This document shows positions 35,506 through 44,278 of a stretch of DNA of 64,000 nt, in pieces (position 1 is the stretch's first letter; each line of letters starts with the position of its first letter). Made by a program: the position numbers and the translations under genes. The notes under the pieces were generated by a model, which saw only the letters and a program-made list of their open reading frames with translations, was not told where the DNA came from and made no database searches. The DNA is taken from the NCBI GenBank assembly GCA_034927685.1, contig JAYFPO010000009.1:62001-126000 (forward strand), given 5' to 3'. Source of the stretch: RGIG3159 sp034927685 (GTDB lineage Bacteria > Bacillota > Clostridia > Oscillospirales > Oscillospiraceae).

Positions 35506-36717
35506 CTATGGTTCCGTGATGGTAGCTGCGGCAGCCTTTTGGGCCGTGGTCTCCTGCGCTGCCGTGGTTTCCTGCGGGGTAGTGGTTTCTTGCGGCGCGA
35601 CGGTTTCTTCGTTCACGGCGGTTGTTCCGGTCCCCTCCTGGGTACTGCAGACCGGATAGACGGATCGGTCCCAACTGTAGCGCGAGAGTTCGTCATCTGT
35701 ATAGTAGGTCAGCTCCCGAATGTTTTCCTGAATCCCGCGCATCAGATCAACGTGGCGGTAGACCCCGTCAAGTTCCAGAATGTTCCAGTAGTAGCTCTCG
35801 CCGTCCAAATAGCCGGACACGGTCTGGCAGGGCAGGTCGACGCGGTCACAAAGAAGTTGGAAGATCTGCGCGAGAACCCGGCTGTCCGCTATGCCCTCGC
35901 AAAGCAGCGAATAGGCGGGGGTCTCGCTTTGCCCCTCCGTATAGTCGAAGCGCTCCATCAGGTAGGTGTAGAGCAGCTCCGCCCGGGCGGCGGGCTCGGT
36001 GCGATAGCGCACATAGCTGACCGCCGAGTTCAGAACCGTGCTGACCGCACTCTGCATACTGGTCATCTCCGACGCTGTGTGGTCGTACTGAAAGCGCAGC
36101 TCCAGAATTCTGGTGCTGCCCTCCTCGGGGTAGACCGACGCGGTAACCTTGGGCGTCTCCATGATGGTTTCCGGGTGAGCCTCACAGTAGCTCTGGACCA
36201 GTTCGCCCCAATCGACCGTATCGTCGTAGGCGGAGATACGCAGGGTCAGACGGTCATCCATGGCGGCCAGCGCGGTCTCCAGAGAGGTTCTGGCCCCGGC
36301 GGTGCCGCGGACATACTGGATGGAGGAGAGCTCCGCACTGTCGCGCCGGTAGGTGATCTCCACATGGATCTCATAGTAGGAAAGCAGCAGATTGCAGTCC
36401 GTTGTCATGAACTCCACGGCGTAGGCGCCGACTGGGTCATTTTTCCAGACGTCGTAAACGGCGGAAGAGATGTCACCGGTTACGTCACCGTCGTAATTGT
36501 AGACGTGAATGACGCCGTGCTGCGTTCCGTTCTCGACGAAGGAGAGAATATCGCGCTTGAGCTCGTCGTAGTCCTCCGCGGTCAGCGCATCGCTTTCTTC
36601 CTCGACCACGGTCTCAGAGTGCTCCGTGACAATGGAGTATTCATTTGGAACCAATGGTGAGGCGCAGCCGCAGAGAAGCGAAAGCGCCAGGGCTATGGCA
36701 AGTGGTTTTAGCTTCAT
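35506..36717 (-). CDS. lipoprotein with transglutaminase-like domain
   Basis: Exported lipoprotein of 403 residues. The signal peptide MKLKPLAIALALSLLCGC ends in the lipobox LLCGC, so the Cys at 18 is probably lipidated. Residues about 50-230 contain no recognised domain. A transglutaminase-like core follows (about 255-355): the Cys is in LLCEGIADSR, and the Asp is in GVYRHVDLM. The His usually found as HAWN or HYWN is Tyr here (SYYWNIL), so protease activity is doubtful. The C-terminal 45 residues are a Thr/Glu/Ala-rich low-complexity tail (repeats of PQETT and AQETT). Confidence 0.8.
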   Translation of the reverse strand: MKLKPLAIALALSLLCGCASPLVPNEYSIVTEHSETVVEEESDALTAEDYDELKRDILSFVENGTQHGVIHVYNYDGDVTGDISSAVYDVWKNDPVGAYAVEFMTTDCNLLLSYYEIHVEITYRRDSAELSSIQYVRGTAGARTSLETALAAMDDRLTLRISAYDDTVDWGELVQSYCEAHPETIMETPKVTASVYPEEGSTRILELRFQYDHTASEMTSMQSAVSTVLNSAVSYVRYRTEPAARAELLYTYLMERFDYTEGQSETPAYSLLCEGIADSRVLAQIFQLLCDRVDLPCQTVSGYLDGESYYWNILELDGVYRHVDLMRGIQENIRELTYYTDDELSRYSWDRSVYPVCSTQEGTGTTAVNEETVAPQETTTPQETTAAQETTAQKAAAATITEP

Positions 36718-36736
36718 AGCGGCCTCCCGGAGCAGT

Positions 36737-38977
36737 TTACAGCTCCATCGTCATTTGCACGTTGCCGGTGTCCTCTTCCTTGAGAAGCGCGCCGGCGGCA
36801 GGGAACGATCTTGTGCGGTAGCGGGCGGCGTTCCGGATGCCGCTTTCTTCCAGCGGCAGCGCCTTCTGGAGCGTGTGATTCTTCTTGAGCGTCATCACCT
36901 GCACGCCCAGCGTGTTTCTGGTCGTCTTGGGCGGAAGCTGGGCAGTCTGGAAGATCAGCGCCCTGCCCTCCGTCGAATAGAGCACGACCTGCCGGTCCTC
37001 CGGCAGCGGCAGCACCGCCTTGAGCGGACTCTTGTCCGAATAGGCCCCGGTCAGCTTCCGACGGTTTGATTTGGTGCTGTATGCCTCCAGCGCGACCCGC
37101 GCAACCTTGCCGTTTTCATAAATAAAGAGGATACTGCCCGCATAATCGCCGGGCAGACAAACCGCCGTTACTACCTCGCCCTCGTCCATCTGGAGCTTCG
37201 AGGGCAGGTAGTCGCCCAGCACCGACGCCTTGGAATCCTCAAATTCCGCGCAGCGGACCTTATAGACCTGACAGCGGTCCGTGAACACCAGCAGATCTGC
37301 GCGGTTTTGGGTTTCGGTGGTCCAGAGAAGACCGTCGCCCTCCTTGAACTTCTGCTCGCCGGACATCCGCAGCGACTGCGGCGTGATCTTCTTGAAGTAT
37401 CCCTCCCGGGAGAGGAACAGCATCACGGGGTAGTCCTCGGTTTCGTCCTCTGCGGCCTCCTGCTGAAGCTCGCTTTCGTAGAGCAGACCGGTTTTCCGGT
37501 CCTTGCCGTACTTTTTTGCCACATCCTGCAATTCCCCCACGAGAATCGCGCGGATGCGGCGGCTGCTTTTCAGCGTCTCCTCAAGGTCGGCAATCTCGTT
37601 CTGGAGCTGATCGGTTTCCTCGGTGCGCTTTAAGATATATTCTTTATTGATGTTGCGCAGCTTGATTTCCGCGACGTACTCGGCCTGAAGCTGGTCAATG
37701 CCGAAGCCGATCATCAGGTTGGGGATGACCTCCTGCTCGCTCTCGGTCTCGCGGATGATGCGGATTGCCTTGTCGATATCCAGCAGAATCCGGCGCAGGC
37801 CCAAAAGCAGATGGAGCTTCTCTTCCTTCTTGGCCTTCTGGAAGTAGACCCGGCGCTTTACGCACTCCATACGCCAGGCAATCCACTCTTCCAGAATCCG
37901 CCGGACGCCCAACACCTGCGGCACGCCCGCAATCAGAATGTTAAAATTGCAGGCGAAATTGTCCTGCACGGGCGTCATCTTATAGAGCTTCTGCATCAGC
38001 TTGTCGGGGTCGACGCCGCGCTTGAGGTCGATTGTGAGCTTGAGGCCTGAGAGATCGCTCTCGTCGCGCATATCGGAGACTTCCTTGAGTTTCCCGGCCT
38101 TGACCAGCTCCGTCACCTTGTCCAAAATGGCCTCGATGGTGGTGGAGTAGGGAATCTCATAGATTTCAATGAGATTGCTCTCTTTGTCGTAGCGCCAGCG
38201 GCCGCGAACCTTCACGGGACCGCGCCCCGTCTCGTAGAGCTCCCGCATCTCAGCAGGGTTGTAGAGAATCTCACCGCCCGTCGGAAAGTCCGGCGCGGGC
38301 AGCGTCTCCAGCAAATCCGCCTCCGGATTTTTGAGGAGCGCCACGGTGGTCTCGCAGACGTCCCGCAGATTGAAGCCGCAGATGTTCGAGGCCATGCCCA
38401 CGGCGATGCCCATGTTGGAGGACACCAGCACGTTGGGGAAGGTGGTGGGCAAGAGCGTTGGTTCCTTCTTGGTCGAGTCGTAGTTGTCCACGAAGTCGAC
38501 GGTGTCGAGGTCGATGTCCCGGAACAGCTCCTGACAGATGGCGTCCAGCTTGGCCTCGGTATACCGCGAGGCGGCATAGGCCATGTCGCGCGAGTAGACC
38601 TTGCCAAAGTTTCCTTTGGAGTCCACCAGCGGGTGGAGCAGGGCCTCGTTGCCCTTGGCGAGGCGCACCATGGTCTCATAGATCGCCGCGTCGCCATGGG
38701 GGTTTAGCTGCATCGTCTGGCCGACAATATTGGCGGACTTGGTCCGTCCGCCGGTGAGAAGCCCCATCTTGTACATGGTGTAGAGCAGCTTCCGGTGGGA
38801 CGGCTTGAAGCCGTCGATCTCCGGAATGGCCCGGGACACGATGACGCTCATCGCGTAGGGCATATAGTTATACTCCAGCGTTTTTGTGATCTGTTCCTCG
38901 GTGACGCTGCCGTGCAGCCCTTCCACCCGAGGGTCGATCTCCCGCCGAAGTTCCGTTTCTTTTTTCTTCTTTGCCAT
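36737..38977 (-). CDS. parC: type IIA topoisomerase subunit A (ParC/GyrA-like)
   Basis: DNA-cleaving subunit of 746 residues. The quinolone-region helix reads GQTMQLNPHGDAAIYETMVRL, and the catalytic Tyr lies in YAASRYTEAKL (about residue 139). A coiled-coil stretch follows (about 440-495) and then a short beta-pinwheel C-terminal region (about 510-740) without an obvious GyrA box, closer to ParC than GyrA. Substitution in the quinolone region cannot be judged without comparison. It starts 15 bases after the parE stop. Confidence 0.88.
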   Translation of the reverse strand: MAKKKKETELRREIDPRVEGLHGSVTEEQITKTLEYNYMPYAMSVIVSRAIPEIDGFKPSHRKLLYTMYKMGLLTGGRTKSANIVGQTMQLNPHGDAAIYETMVRLAKGNEALLHPLVDSKGNFGKVYSRDMAYAASRYTEAKLDAICQELFRDIDLDTVDFVDNYDSTKKEPTLLPTTFPNVLVSSNMGIAVGMASNICGFNLRDVCETTVALLKNPEADLLETLPAPDFPTGGEILYNPAEMRELYETGRGPVKVRGRWRYDKESNLIEIYEIPYSTTIEAILDKVTELVKAGKLKEVSDMRDESDLSGLKLTIDLKRGVDPDKLMQKLYKMTPVQDNFACNFNILIAGVPQVLGVRRILEEWIAWRMECVKRRVYFQKAKKEEKLHLLLGLRRILLDIDKAIRIIRETESEQEVIPNLMIGFGIDQLQAEYVAEIKLRNINKEYILKRTEETDQLQNEIADLEETLKSSRRIRAILVGELQDVAKKYGKDRKTGLLYESELQQEAAEDETEDYPVMLFLSREGYFKKITPQSLRMSGEQKFKEGDGLLWTTETQNRADLLVFTDRCQVYKVRCAEFEDSKASVLGDYLPSKLQMDEGEVVTAVCLPGDYAGSILFIYENGKVARVALEAYSTKSNRRKLTGAYSDKSPLKAVLPLPEDRQVVLYSTEGRALIFQTAQLPPKTTRNTLGVQVMTLKKNHTLQKALPLEESGIRNAARYRTRSFPAAGALLKEEDTGNVQMTMEL

Positions 38978-38992
38978 CTGCAGACCGTCCTC

Positions 38993-40969
38993 TTATGAAA
39001 TGTCCGCCAGGTCCAGGAACTCGCTGCCGTGGGCTGCGATGTGGTCCTTGCGGCCCGCCAGATTATCACCCAGCAGAAGGTCAAAGTACTGTGCGGTGCG
39101 TTCGGCTTCCTCCGGTATGACTTTGATCAGCCGCCGGGTCTTCGGATTCATGGTGGTCATCCACATCATCTCCGGGTCGTTCTCGCCCAGGCCCTTGGAC
39201 CGTGCGATCTGGCACTTCTTGCCGCCGAGCTTTGCGAGAATTGCCGCCTTTTCCGCTTCGGTGTAGGCAAAATACGTCTTGTCCTTCGTGTTGAGCTCAA
39301 AGAGCGGCGACTCGGCGATGTAGACGAAGCCCTCCTGAATCAGCGTTGGGGTCAGGCGGTAGAGCATGGTCAGAATCAGCGCGCGGATCTGGTAGCCGTC
39401 CACATCGGCGTCGGTGCAGATGACCACCTTGTTCCACCGCAGGCTGCCGAGGTCGAAGGCGGCCAAATCCTTGACGTGGCGATCTTTGACCTCCACGCCG
39501 CAGCCCAGCACACGGATGAGGTCCGTGATGATCTCGGACTTGAAAATCCGGGCATAGTCGGCCTTGAGGCAGTTTAAAATCTTGCCGCGCACCGGCATAA
39601 TCCCCTGATATTCGGAGTCCCGCGACTGCTTGACGGAGCCCATGGCGGAGTCGCCCTCGACGATGTAGAGTTCCCGCCGGTCCACGTCCTTGCTGCGGCA
39701 GTCCACGAACTTCTGGACACGGTTGCCAATGTCCATGGTGCCGGAGAGCTTCTTCTTGATGCTGAGCCGCGTCCGCTCCGCGGTTTCGCGGCTGCGCTTG
39801 TTGAGCAGAACCTGATTTGCGATTTTTTCGGCTTCGTCCTTGTTCTCAATGAAATAGACCTGCAGACGGGCACGGAAGAATTCTGTCATGGCCTCCTGCA
39901 CGAAGCGGTTGTTGATGGCCTTTTTCGTCTGGTTTTCGTAGGAGGTCATCGTGGAAAAGCAGTTGGTCACAAGAATCAGGCAGTCCTGCACGTCCTGAAA
40001 GGTGATCTTCGATTCGCTCTTCGTGTATTTCCCTGCCTGCTTTAAATAGGCGTCGATTGCGTAGACGAAGGCGTTTTTCGCGGCCTTGTCCGGTGCGCCG
40101 CCATGCTCGAGCCAGGAGGAGTTATGGTAGTATTCCAGGCGGCAGACGGAGGGCGAGAAGCACAGCGCCGCCGAGAGCCTGACCTTGTATTCCGGCTTGT
40201 CCTCACGGTCGCGGCCCTTGCGCTCGGCCTCCCAGTACTGCGGCGCGGTCATGGCCGCGTCGCCGACCAGCTCTGCGACGTAGTCAAGAATGCCGTTTTC
40301 GTAGCGGTAGTCGGTCGTTTCAAATTTGCCGCCGACCTGGTTGCGGAAGCGGAAGGTGACGCCCTTGTTGACCACGGCCTGGCGTTTCATGCTCTCCTCA
40401 AAGTACTCCTTTGGGATATCGATGTCCGTGAACACGTCGAGGTCCGGCAGAAAGCGGAAGCAGGAACCGGTTTTTTTTCGGTCGGCGGGCGTCTTCCGGA
40501 GGCCGCCGACGTTTTCGCCTCGCTCGAAGTGGAGCGAGTAGGTGCAGCCGTCCCGGCGGACTGTGGCGTCGAAATAGCGGGAGGCATACTGCGTGGCGCA
40601 CGCGCCGAGGCCGTTGAGGCCCAGGGAGTACTCATAGTTCTCGCCGGAGTTGTTGTCGTATTTGCCGCCGGCGTAGAGCTCACAAAAGACCAGCTCCCAG
40701 TTGAAGCGCTGCTCCTTTTCGTTGAAATCTACCGGACAGCCGCGGCCAAAGTCCTCCACCTCGATGGAGTGGTCCTCGTACCGCGTCACGGTCACCAGAT
40801 CGCCGTGGCCCTCCCGGGCCTCGTCGATGGCATTGGACATAATTTCAAACGCCGCGTGCTCGCAGCCCTCCAGCCCGTCGGAGCCGAAGATGACCGCCGG
40901 GCGTTTCCGCACCCGCTCCGCACCCTTCAGGGCCGAAATGGATTCGTTGCCGTAGTTCTTCTTTGCCAT
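38993..40969 (-). CDS. parE: type IIA topoisomerase subunit B (ParE/GyrB-like)
   Basis: ATPase subunit of 658 residues. GHKL motifs are EIMSNAIDEA, DFGRGCPV and SLGLNGLGA. The Toprim domain shows EGDSAMGSVKQSRD and TDADVDGYQIR, and the C terminus keeps the KGLGENDPEMMW stretch. The N-terminal motif (GLEGCEHAAFEIMSNAIDEA) differs from typical GyrB, as in the second topoisomerase of Clostridia. ATG 40969 is preferred over the one six bases upstream because of GAGGA spacing. The gene is preceded by a strong promoter. Confidence 0.88.
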   Translation of the reverse strand: MAKKNYGNESISALKGAERVRKRPAVIFGSDGLEGCEHAAFEIMSNAIDEAREGHGDLVTVTRYEDHSIEVEDFGRGCPVDFNEKEQRFNWELVFCELYAGGKYDNNSGENYEYSLGLNGLGACATQYASRYFDATVRRDGCTYSLHFERGENVGGLRKTPADRKKTGSCFRFLPDLDVFTDIDIPKEYFEESMKRQAVVNKGVTFRFRNQVGGKFETTDYRYENGILDYVAELVGDAAMTAPQYWEAERKGRDREDKPEYKVRLSAALCFSPSVCRLEYYHNSSWLEHGGAPDKAAKNAFVYAIDAYLKQAGKYTKSESKITFQDVQDCLILVTNCFSTMTSYENQTKKAINNRFVQEAMTEFFRARLQVYFIENKDEAEKIANQVLLNKRSRETAERTRLSIKKKLSGTMDIGNRVQKFVDCRSKDVDRRELYIVEGDSAMGSVKQSRDSEYQGIMPVRGKILNCLKADYARIFKSEIITDLIRVLGCGVEVKDRHVKDLAAFDLGSLRWNKVVICTDADVDGYQIRALILTMLYRLTPTLIQEGFVYIAESPLFELNTKDKTYFAYTEAEKAAILAKLGGKKCQIARSKGLGENDPEMMWMTTMNPKTRRLIKVIPEEAERTAQYFDLLLGDNLAGRKDHIAAHGSEFLDLADIS

Positions 40970-41029
40970 GTGCATTCCTCACAACATTTAGCTTGCTTTT
41001 TCCCCAAAAATACCCAACATATTGTTTCT

Positions 41030-41058
41030 AGTATACCCCAAAGCGGCAATAAAGTCAA
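41030..41058 (-). promoter_or_regulatory. promoter of parE-parC
   Basis: Minus-strand TTGACT (41053-41058) and TATACT (41030-41035) are 17 bases apart, 61 bases ahead of the start codon. The rest of 41059-41200 is GC-rich with no gene seen. Confidence 0.7.
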
Positions 41059-41200
41059 TTGTGGCTCCTTCCTGAGGCGCCCGCTGAGGAGGGCGCTGTC
41101 GCGCGCCGAACTGGCAGAGCGTACGCGTGCTCCTCTGTGCCCGCCGGGTTTGGCGATGGAGCGTATGCTCTCCCGCCGCAGCTTCACGCGTGTTCCTCGG

Positions 41201-41962
41201 TCAGCGGGAGGCGATGGATTCCACGTCCGGCAGAGGACGCCGGCCGGGGTTCTCCGGACCCCAGGCGGGCAGGGGAAGGCGCTGCATCGCACCAAAAATC
41301 CGGGCCTTGAGATCGGGATAGTCTGCGGAGAGCCGGTAGATCAGGTCCTTCACCTCCTGCCGTTTGGTCTGCTTGTCTGCCGGGCAGTTGTTATGGACCA
41401 CCGGCAGCGCCATTTTCTCCGCAAAATGCGTGATGGTCTGCTCTGAGAGATAGAGCATGGGCCGGATCTGCGTAATGCCGGTGCGGTCCAGCAGCGTCAC
41501 GGGCTGGAAGCAGCTCAGACGTCCCTCGTAGAACAGGCTCAGGAGAAAGGTCTCCACCGCGTCGTCATAGTGGTGCCCCAGCGCGACTTTGTTGCAGCCT
41601 CGCTCCAGCAGCACCTCGTTGAGCGAACCGCGCCGCATCTTTGCGCACATGGAGCAGGGATTTTTCTCCCTCCGGTATTCAAAAATCACCGGCGCGATTT
41701 CTGTTTTTTTTATGGAATAGGGAACATGCAGCGTCTCGCAGAGCTGTGCGACGCCGGAAAAGTCCATCCCCGGCAGGCCCATGTCGACGGTCACGGCTTC
41801 CAGGGAGAACGGCTCCGGGTAGAATTCCCGCAGTTTTGCGAGCAGATACAGGAGCGTCAGGGAGTCCTTGCCGCCGGAGACGCCAACGGCAATTTTGTCT
41901 CCCGCTCCGATCATATGATAATCGTCCGCGCAGCGGCGGACCAGACCCAGCAGCTTCTGCAT
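41201..41962 (-). CDS. tRNA 2-thiocytidine biosynthesis TtcA-like protein
   Basis: PP-loop ATPase of 253 residues that probably thiolates a tRNA cytidine or a related base. The PP-loop GVSGGKDSLTLL is near residue 28. The pair of Cys in NPCSMCAKMRRG (about residue 103) and the later Cys in NNCPADKQTKRQEVK (about residue 194) fit the iron-sulfur cluster ligands of TtcA. The HHYDD motif near residue 130 is conserved. It stands alone on the minus strand between parE and rplM. Confidence 0.85.
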   Translation of the reverse strand: MQKLLGLVRRCADDYHMIGAGDKIAVGVSGGKDSLTLLYLLAKLREFYPEPFSLEAVTVDMGLPGMDFSGVAQLCETLHVPYSIKKTEIAPVIFEYRREKNPCSMCAKMRRGSLNEVLLERGCNKVALGHHYDDAVETFLLSLFYEGRLSCFQPVTLLDRTGITQIRPMLYLSEQTITHFAEKMALPVVHNNCPADKQTKRQEVKDLIYRLSADYPDLKARIFGAMQRLPLPAWGPENPGRRPLPDVESIASR

Positions 41963-42075
41963 GGTGGTCTCCTTTCAAAACGTAATTTGCATCTAGAGCA
42001 AATGAGAGTAAATATGAGAAAAACAGAGTATTTGAGAGTTCTATCGGCGGAAAATTAAAAAAACGAAAAAAGTAG

Positions 42076-42104
42076 TTGACACGAAAAAAACCTTGTGATA
42101 TAAA
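42076..42104 (+). promoter_or_regulatory. promoter of rplM-rpsI
   Basis: Perfect TTGACA (42076-42081), a 17-base spacer and TATAAA (42099-42104). The 80-base leader has a GCGCA/TGCGC hairpin (about 42110-42138) where an L13-type autoregulatory leader might lie; that reading is tentative. Confidence 0.8.
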
Positions 42105-42183
42105 AAGGAAGCGCATTTATGATTCTAAACGTGCGCTGAGACATTGTCAAAAAAATTTTTTTGCGATACATGGAGGAAACACA

Positions 42184-42612
42184 ATGACTACTATGGCAAA
42201 GAAAGAGAACGTCACACGCAAGTGGTACGTTCTTGACGCAGCCGGAAAGCCCCTGGGCCGCACCGCCGTCGTCGCCGCCAATCTGCTGCGCGGCAAGCTG
42301 AAAACCGACTTTACCCCCAATGTCGACTGCGGCGACTTTGTCATCGTCGTCAACTGCAACAAGGCGGTTTTGACCGGCAAGAAGCTTGAGCACAAGCTGT
42401 ATCAGCACCACACCGGCTGGATCGGCCACCTGAAGGAGGTCAAGTACCGTACCCTGATGGAGGAACGTCCTGAGTTCGCCATGGAGCTGGCCGTCAAGGG
42501 CATGTTGCCGAAGAACTCCATCGGCCACGCCGCACTGACCCGCCTGAAGCTGTATGCGGGCCCCGAGCATGAGAACGCTGCCCAGAAGCCCGAAGCCTGG
42601 ACCATGGACTAA
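42184..42612 (+). CDS. rplM: 50S ribosomal protein L13
   Basis: Large-subunit ribosomal protein of 142 residues. It begins MTTMAKKENVTRKWYVLDAAGKPLGR and shows the family stretch HKLYQHHTGWIGHLK and VKGMLPKNSIGHAALTRLKLY. AGGAGG lies eight bases before ATG 42184. rpsI follows after 15 bases, the normal bacterial pairing. Codon use is strongly biased, as expected for high expression. Confidence 0.97.
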   Translation: MTTMAKKENVTRKWYVLDAAGKPLGRTAVVAANLLRGKLKTDFTPNVDCGDFVIVVNCNKAVLTGKKLEHKLYQHHTGWIGHLKEVKYRTLMEERPEFAMELAVKGMLPKNSIGHAALTRLKLYAGPEHENAAQKPEAWTMD

Positions 42613-42627
42613 CGGAGGTAAAGAACT

Positions 42628-43032
42628 ATGTATGAATCCAAGAGACCTTATCAGTACGGCACCGGCAGACGGAAGTCCTCTGTCGCCAGAGTCCGTGTTT
42701 ATGAAAACGGTACCGGTTCCATCGTCATCAATGGCCGCGAGATTGACGACTACTTCGGCCTTGAAACGCTGAAGCTGATCGTTCGGCAGCCCCTGGTCCT
42801 GACCGAGCAGTTCGGTAAGGTGGACGTGATCTGCACCGTCACCGGCGGCGGCGTGACCGGCCAGGCCGGCGCCATCCGGCACGGCATTTCCCGCGCCCTG
42901 CTGACTGTCAACCCCGAGTTCCGCGCCGCCCTGAAGGCCGCCGGGTTCCTGACCCGCGACCCGAGAATGAAGGAGCGGAAGAAGTACGGTCTGAAAGCAG
43001 CCCGGAAAGCACCGCAGTTCTCCAAGCGCTGA
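42628..43032 (+). CDS. rpsI: 30S ribosomal protein S9
   Basis: Small-subunit ribosomal protein of 134 residues with YGTGRRKSSVARVRV at the N terminus, GGGVTGQAGAIRHGISRALL near residue 72 and the basic C-terminal tail ending in KAPQFSKR, whose last Arg contacts P-site tRNA in known structures. AGGAGG-like GGAGGT precedes the ATG. Confidence 0.97.
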   Translation: MYESKRPYQYGTGRRKSSVARVRVYENGTGSIVINGREIDDYFGLETLKLIVRQPLVLTEQFGKVDVICTVTGGGVTGQAGAIRHGISRALLTVNPEFRAALKAAGFLTRDPRMKERKKYGLKAARKAPQFSKR

Positions 43033-43038
43033 TTTTTC

Positions 43039-43080
43039 AAGAAATCCCTGGAACCTCAAAGGTTTCAGGGATTTCTTTAT
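43039..43080 (+). terminator. terminator of rplM-rpsI
   Basis: Arms 43039-43055 and 43061-43077 (AAGAAATCCC... and ...GGGATTTCTT) with a TCAAA loop and following T-rich bases. Confidence 0.8.
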
Positions 43081-43173
43081 CGAGTAAAGTATGGAAAAAT
43101 GTAGCATAAAAAACGAAAAAAGCTGAGGTTCAATTTGAGGTTCAAAGCTCATTTCTTGGCGTTGGGGCACAAC

Positions 43174-43224
43174 GAAAAAACCCAAAAGGCCGGCGCGGCA
43201 ATTGCCGCGCCGGCCTTTTGGGCA
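43174..43224 (-). terminator. terminator of the fatty-acid operon
   Basis: Perfect 19-bp GC-rich arms (43181-43199 and 43204-43222) with an AATT loop. On the minus strand the stem is followed by T6, so it ends transcription coming from fabT. 43225-43315 shows no gene. Confidence 0.85.
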
Positions 43225-43315
43225 CAGTACTTCCTTGCGTGCCCCGCCGGTTGCCTTTGGGCCGCCTTATGTGGAAGGGCACTCCAGGGAAGACGTTCGC
43301 CCGGAAAAAGGCGGA

Positions 43316-43777
43316 TCAGTCCATGTTATGCGGCGTGTCCGGAAGCTGGACTTCCGTCATCAGCTCCCGGCTGATAACGGTCAGCATCTCCTCCAGCTTG
43401 GCGCACTCGGCCAGCGTGAAACGACGGGCGATGCGGTCCATAACCTCCAGCATGTAAGAAATACTGATGTTATAGTAGTCCACATACTTCTGGGTGATCT
43501 CCAGATGATACTCCCGCCGATCGTCCTCGGACTGAATTTTGTAGAGATATCCCTTTTTGATGAGGCTGTTGACCTTGTAGGCCGCGTTGGGCGGGGAAAT
43601 GCGCATGAAGGTGGCAAATTCGTTCACCGTTGGGTTGCCAAGCGCCTGAATGGCCTCCATGCAGAAGGTTTCCACCGTGGTAAGGCTGGCCTCACGGCTT
43701 TGAAACCGCTGGAAGATCTCCTGATAGAAATGCAGCTTAAATTTCGTATACACATTAAAAAAGGCGTACTTCAGCAT
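43316..43777 (-). CDS. fabT: MarR-family fatty-acid regulator, FabT-like
   Basis: Winged-helix MarR-type protein of 153 residues. The helix-turn-helix region reads GNPTVNEFATFMRISPPNAAYKVNSLIKKGYL and the wing QSEDDRREYHLEITQKY. It is the last gene of the fab operon, whereas FabT of streptococci is near the front. FabT represses fatty-acid genes with acyl-ACP as co-repressor. A perfect palindrome in the operon promoter (54219-54238) is the likely operator. ATG 43777 was chosen over an upstream extension that lacks conservation to the family pattern. Confidence 0.78.
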   Translation of the reverse strand: MLKYAFFNVYTKFKLHFYQEIFQRFQSREASLTTVETFCMEAIQALGNPTVNEFATFMRISPPNAAYKVNSLIKKGYLYKIQSEDDRREYHLEITQKYVDYYNISISYMLEVMDRIARRFTLAECAKLEEMLTVISRELMTEVQLPDTPHNMD

Positions 43778-43842
43778 GATATCCGCTCTCTTTCCCGCGT
43801 GTTTTTCTCTATTAGTATAAGCATTTCGCGGGAAAAAGGCAA

Positions 43843-44277
43843 TCATCTTTCTTCACTGATGGCAAAAGTCAGCTCTGCCGTGCAGGCAAGCTGGCCATTG
43901 ACTGTTGCCTTGCACGCCCCGATGCCCACCGGTCCCCGCTGCTTCGTCAGTACGCACTCCATTTCCAGCACGTCGCCGGGCGTGACCTTGCGCCGAAAGC
44001 GGGCGCATTTTACGCCGCCGAATAAGGCGAGCTTGCCCCGATTTTCCGGCAGGGAGAGGAGCGCCACGCCGCCCACCTGGGCCATGGCCTCCAGAATCAG
44101 CACGCCGGGCATGATGTGCTCCTGGGGGAAATGGCCGCAGAAGAACGGCTCGTTGACGGAGACGCACTTGATGCCCTTGGCCCACGCGCCCGGTTCGCAG
44201 TCGGTGATCCGGTCCACCAGGGCGAAGGGAAAGCGGTGGGGGAGGATCTCCGCGATTTGATTGGAATTCAGCTGCAT
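43843..44277 (-). CDS. fabZ: 3-hydroxyacyl-ACP dehydratase
   Basis: Hot-dog-fold dehydratase of 144 residues that removes water in the elongation cycle. The catalytic His is in NEPFFCGHFPQEHIMPGVLILEAMAQ (about residue 48), with the Glu in the same helix. ILPHRFPFALVDRI near the N terminus is typical. The gene lies one base after the fabF stop. No fabA or fabN is in the operon. Confidence 0.95.
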   Translation of the reverse strand: MQLNSNQIAEILPHRFPFALVDRITDCEPGAWAKGIKCVSVNEPFFCGHFPQEHIMPGVLILEAMAQVGGVALLSLPENRGKLALFGGVKCARFRRKVTPGDVLEMECVLTKQRGPVGIGACKATVNGQLACTAELTFAISEER

Positions 44278-44278
44278 G

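Noticed and set aside
40981..41200. Plus-strand frame between parE and the ttcA-like gene
   Set aside because: Short, no ribosome site, composition typical of shadow frames; the stretch holds the parE promoter.
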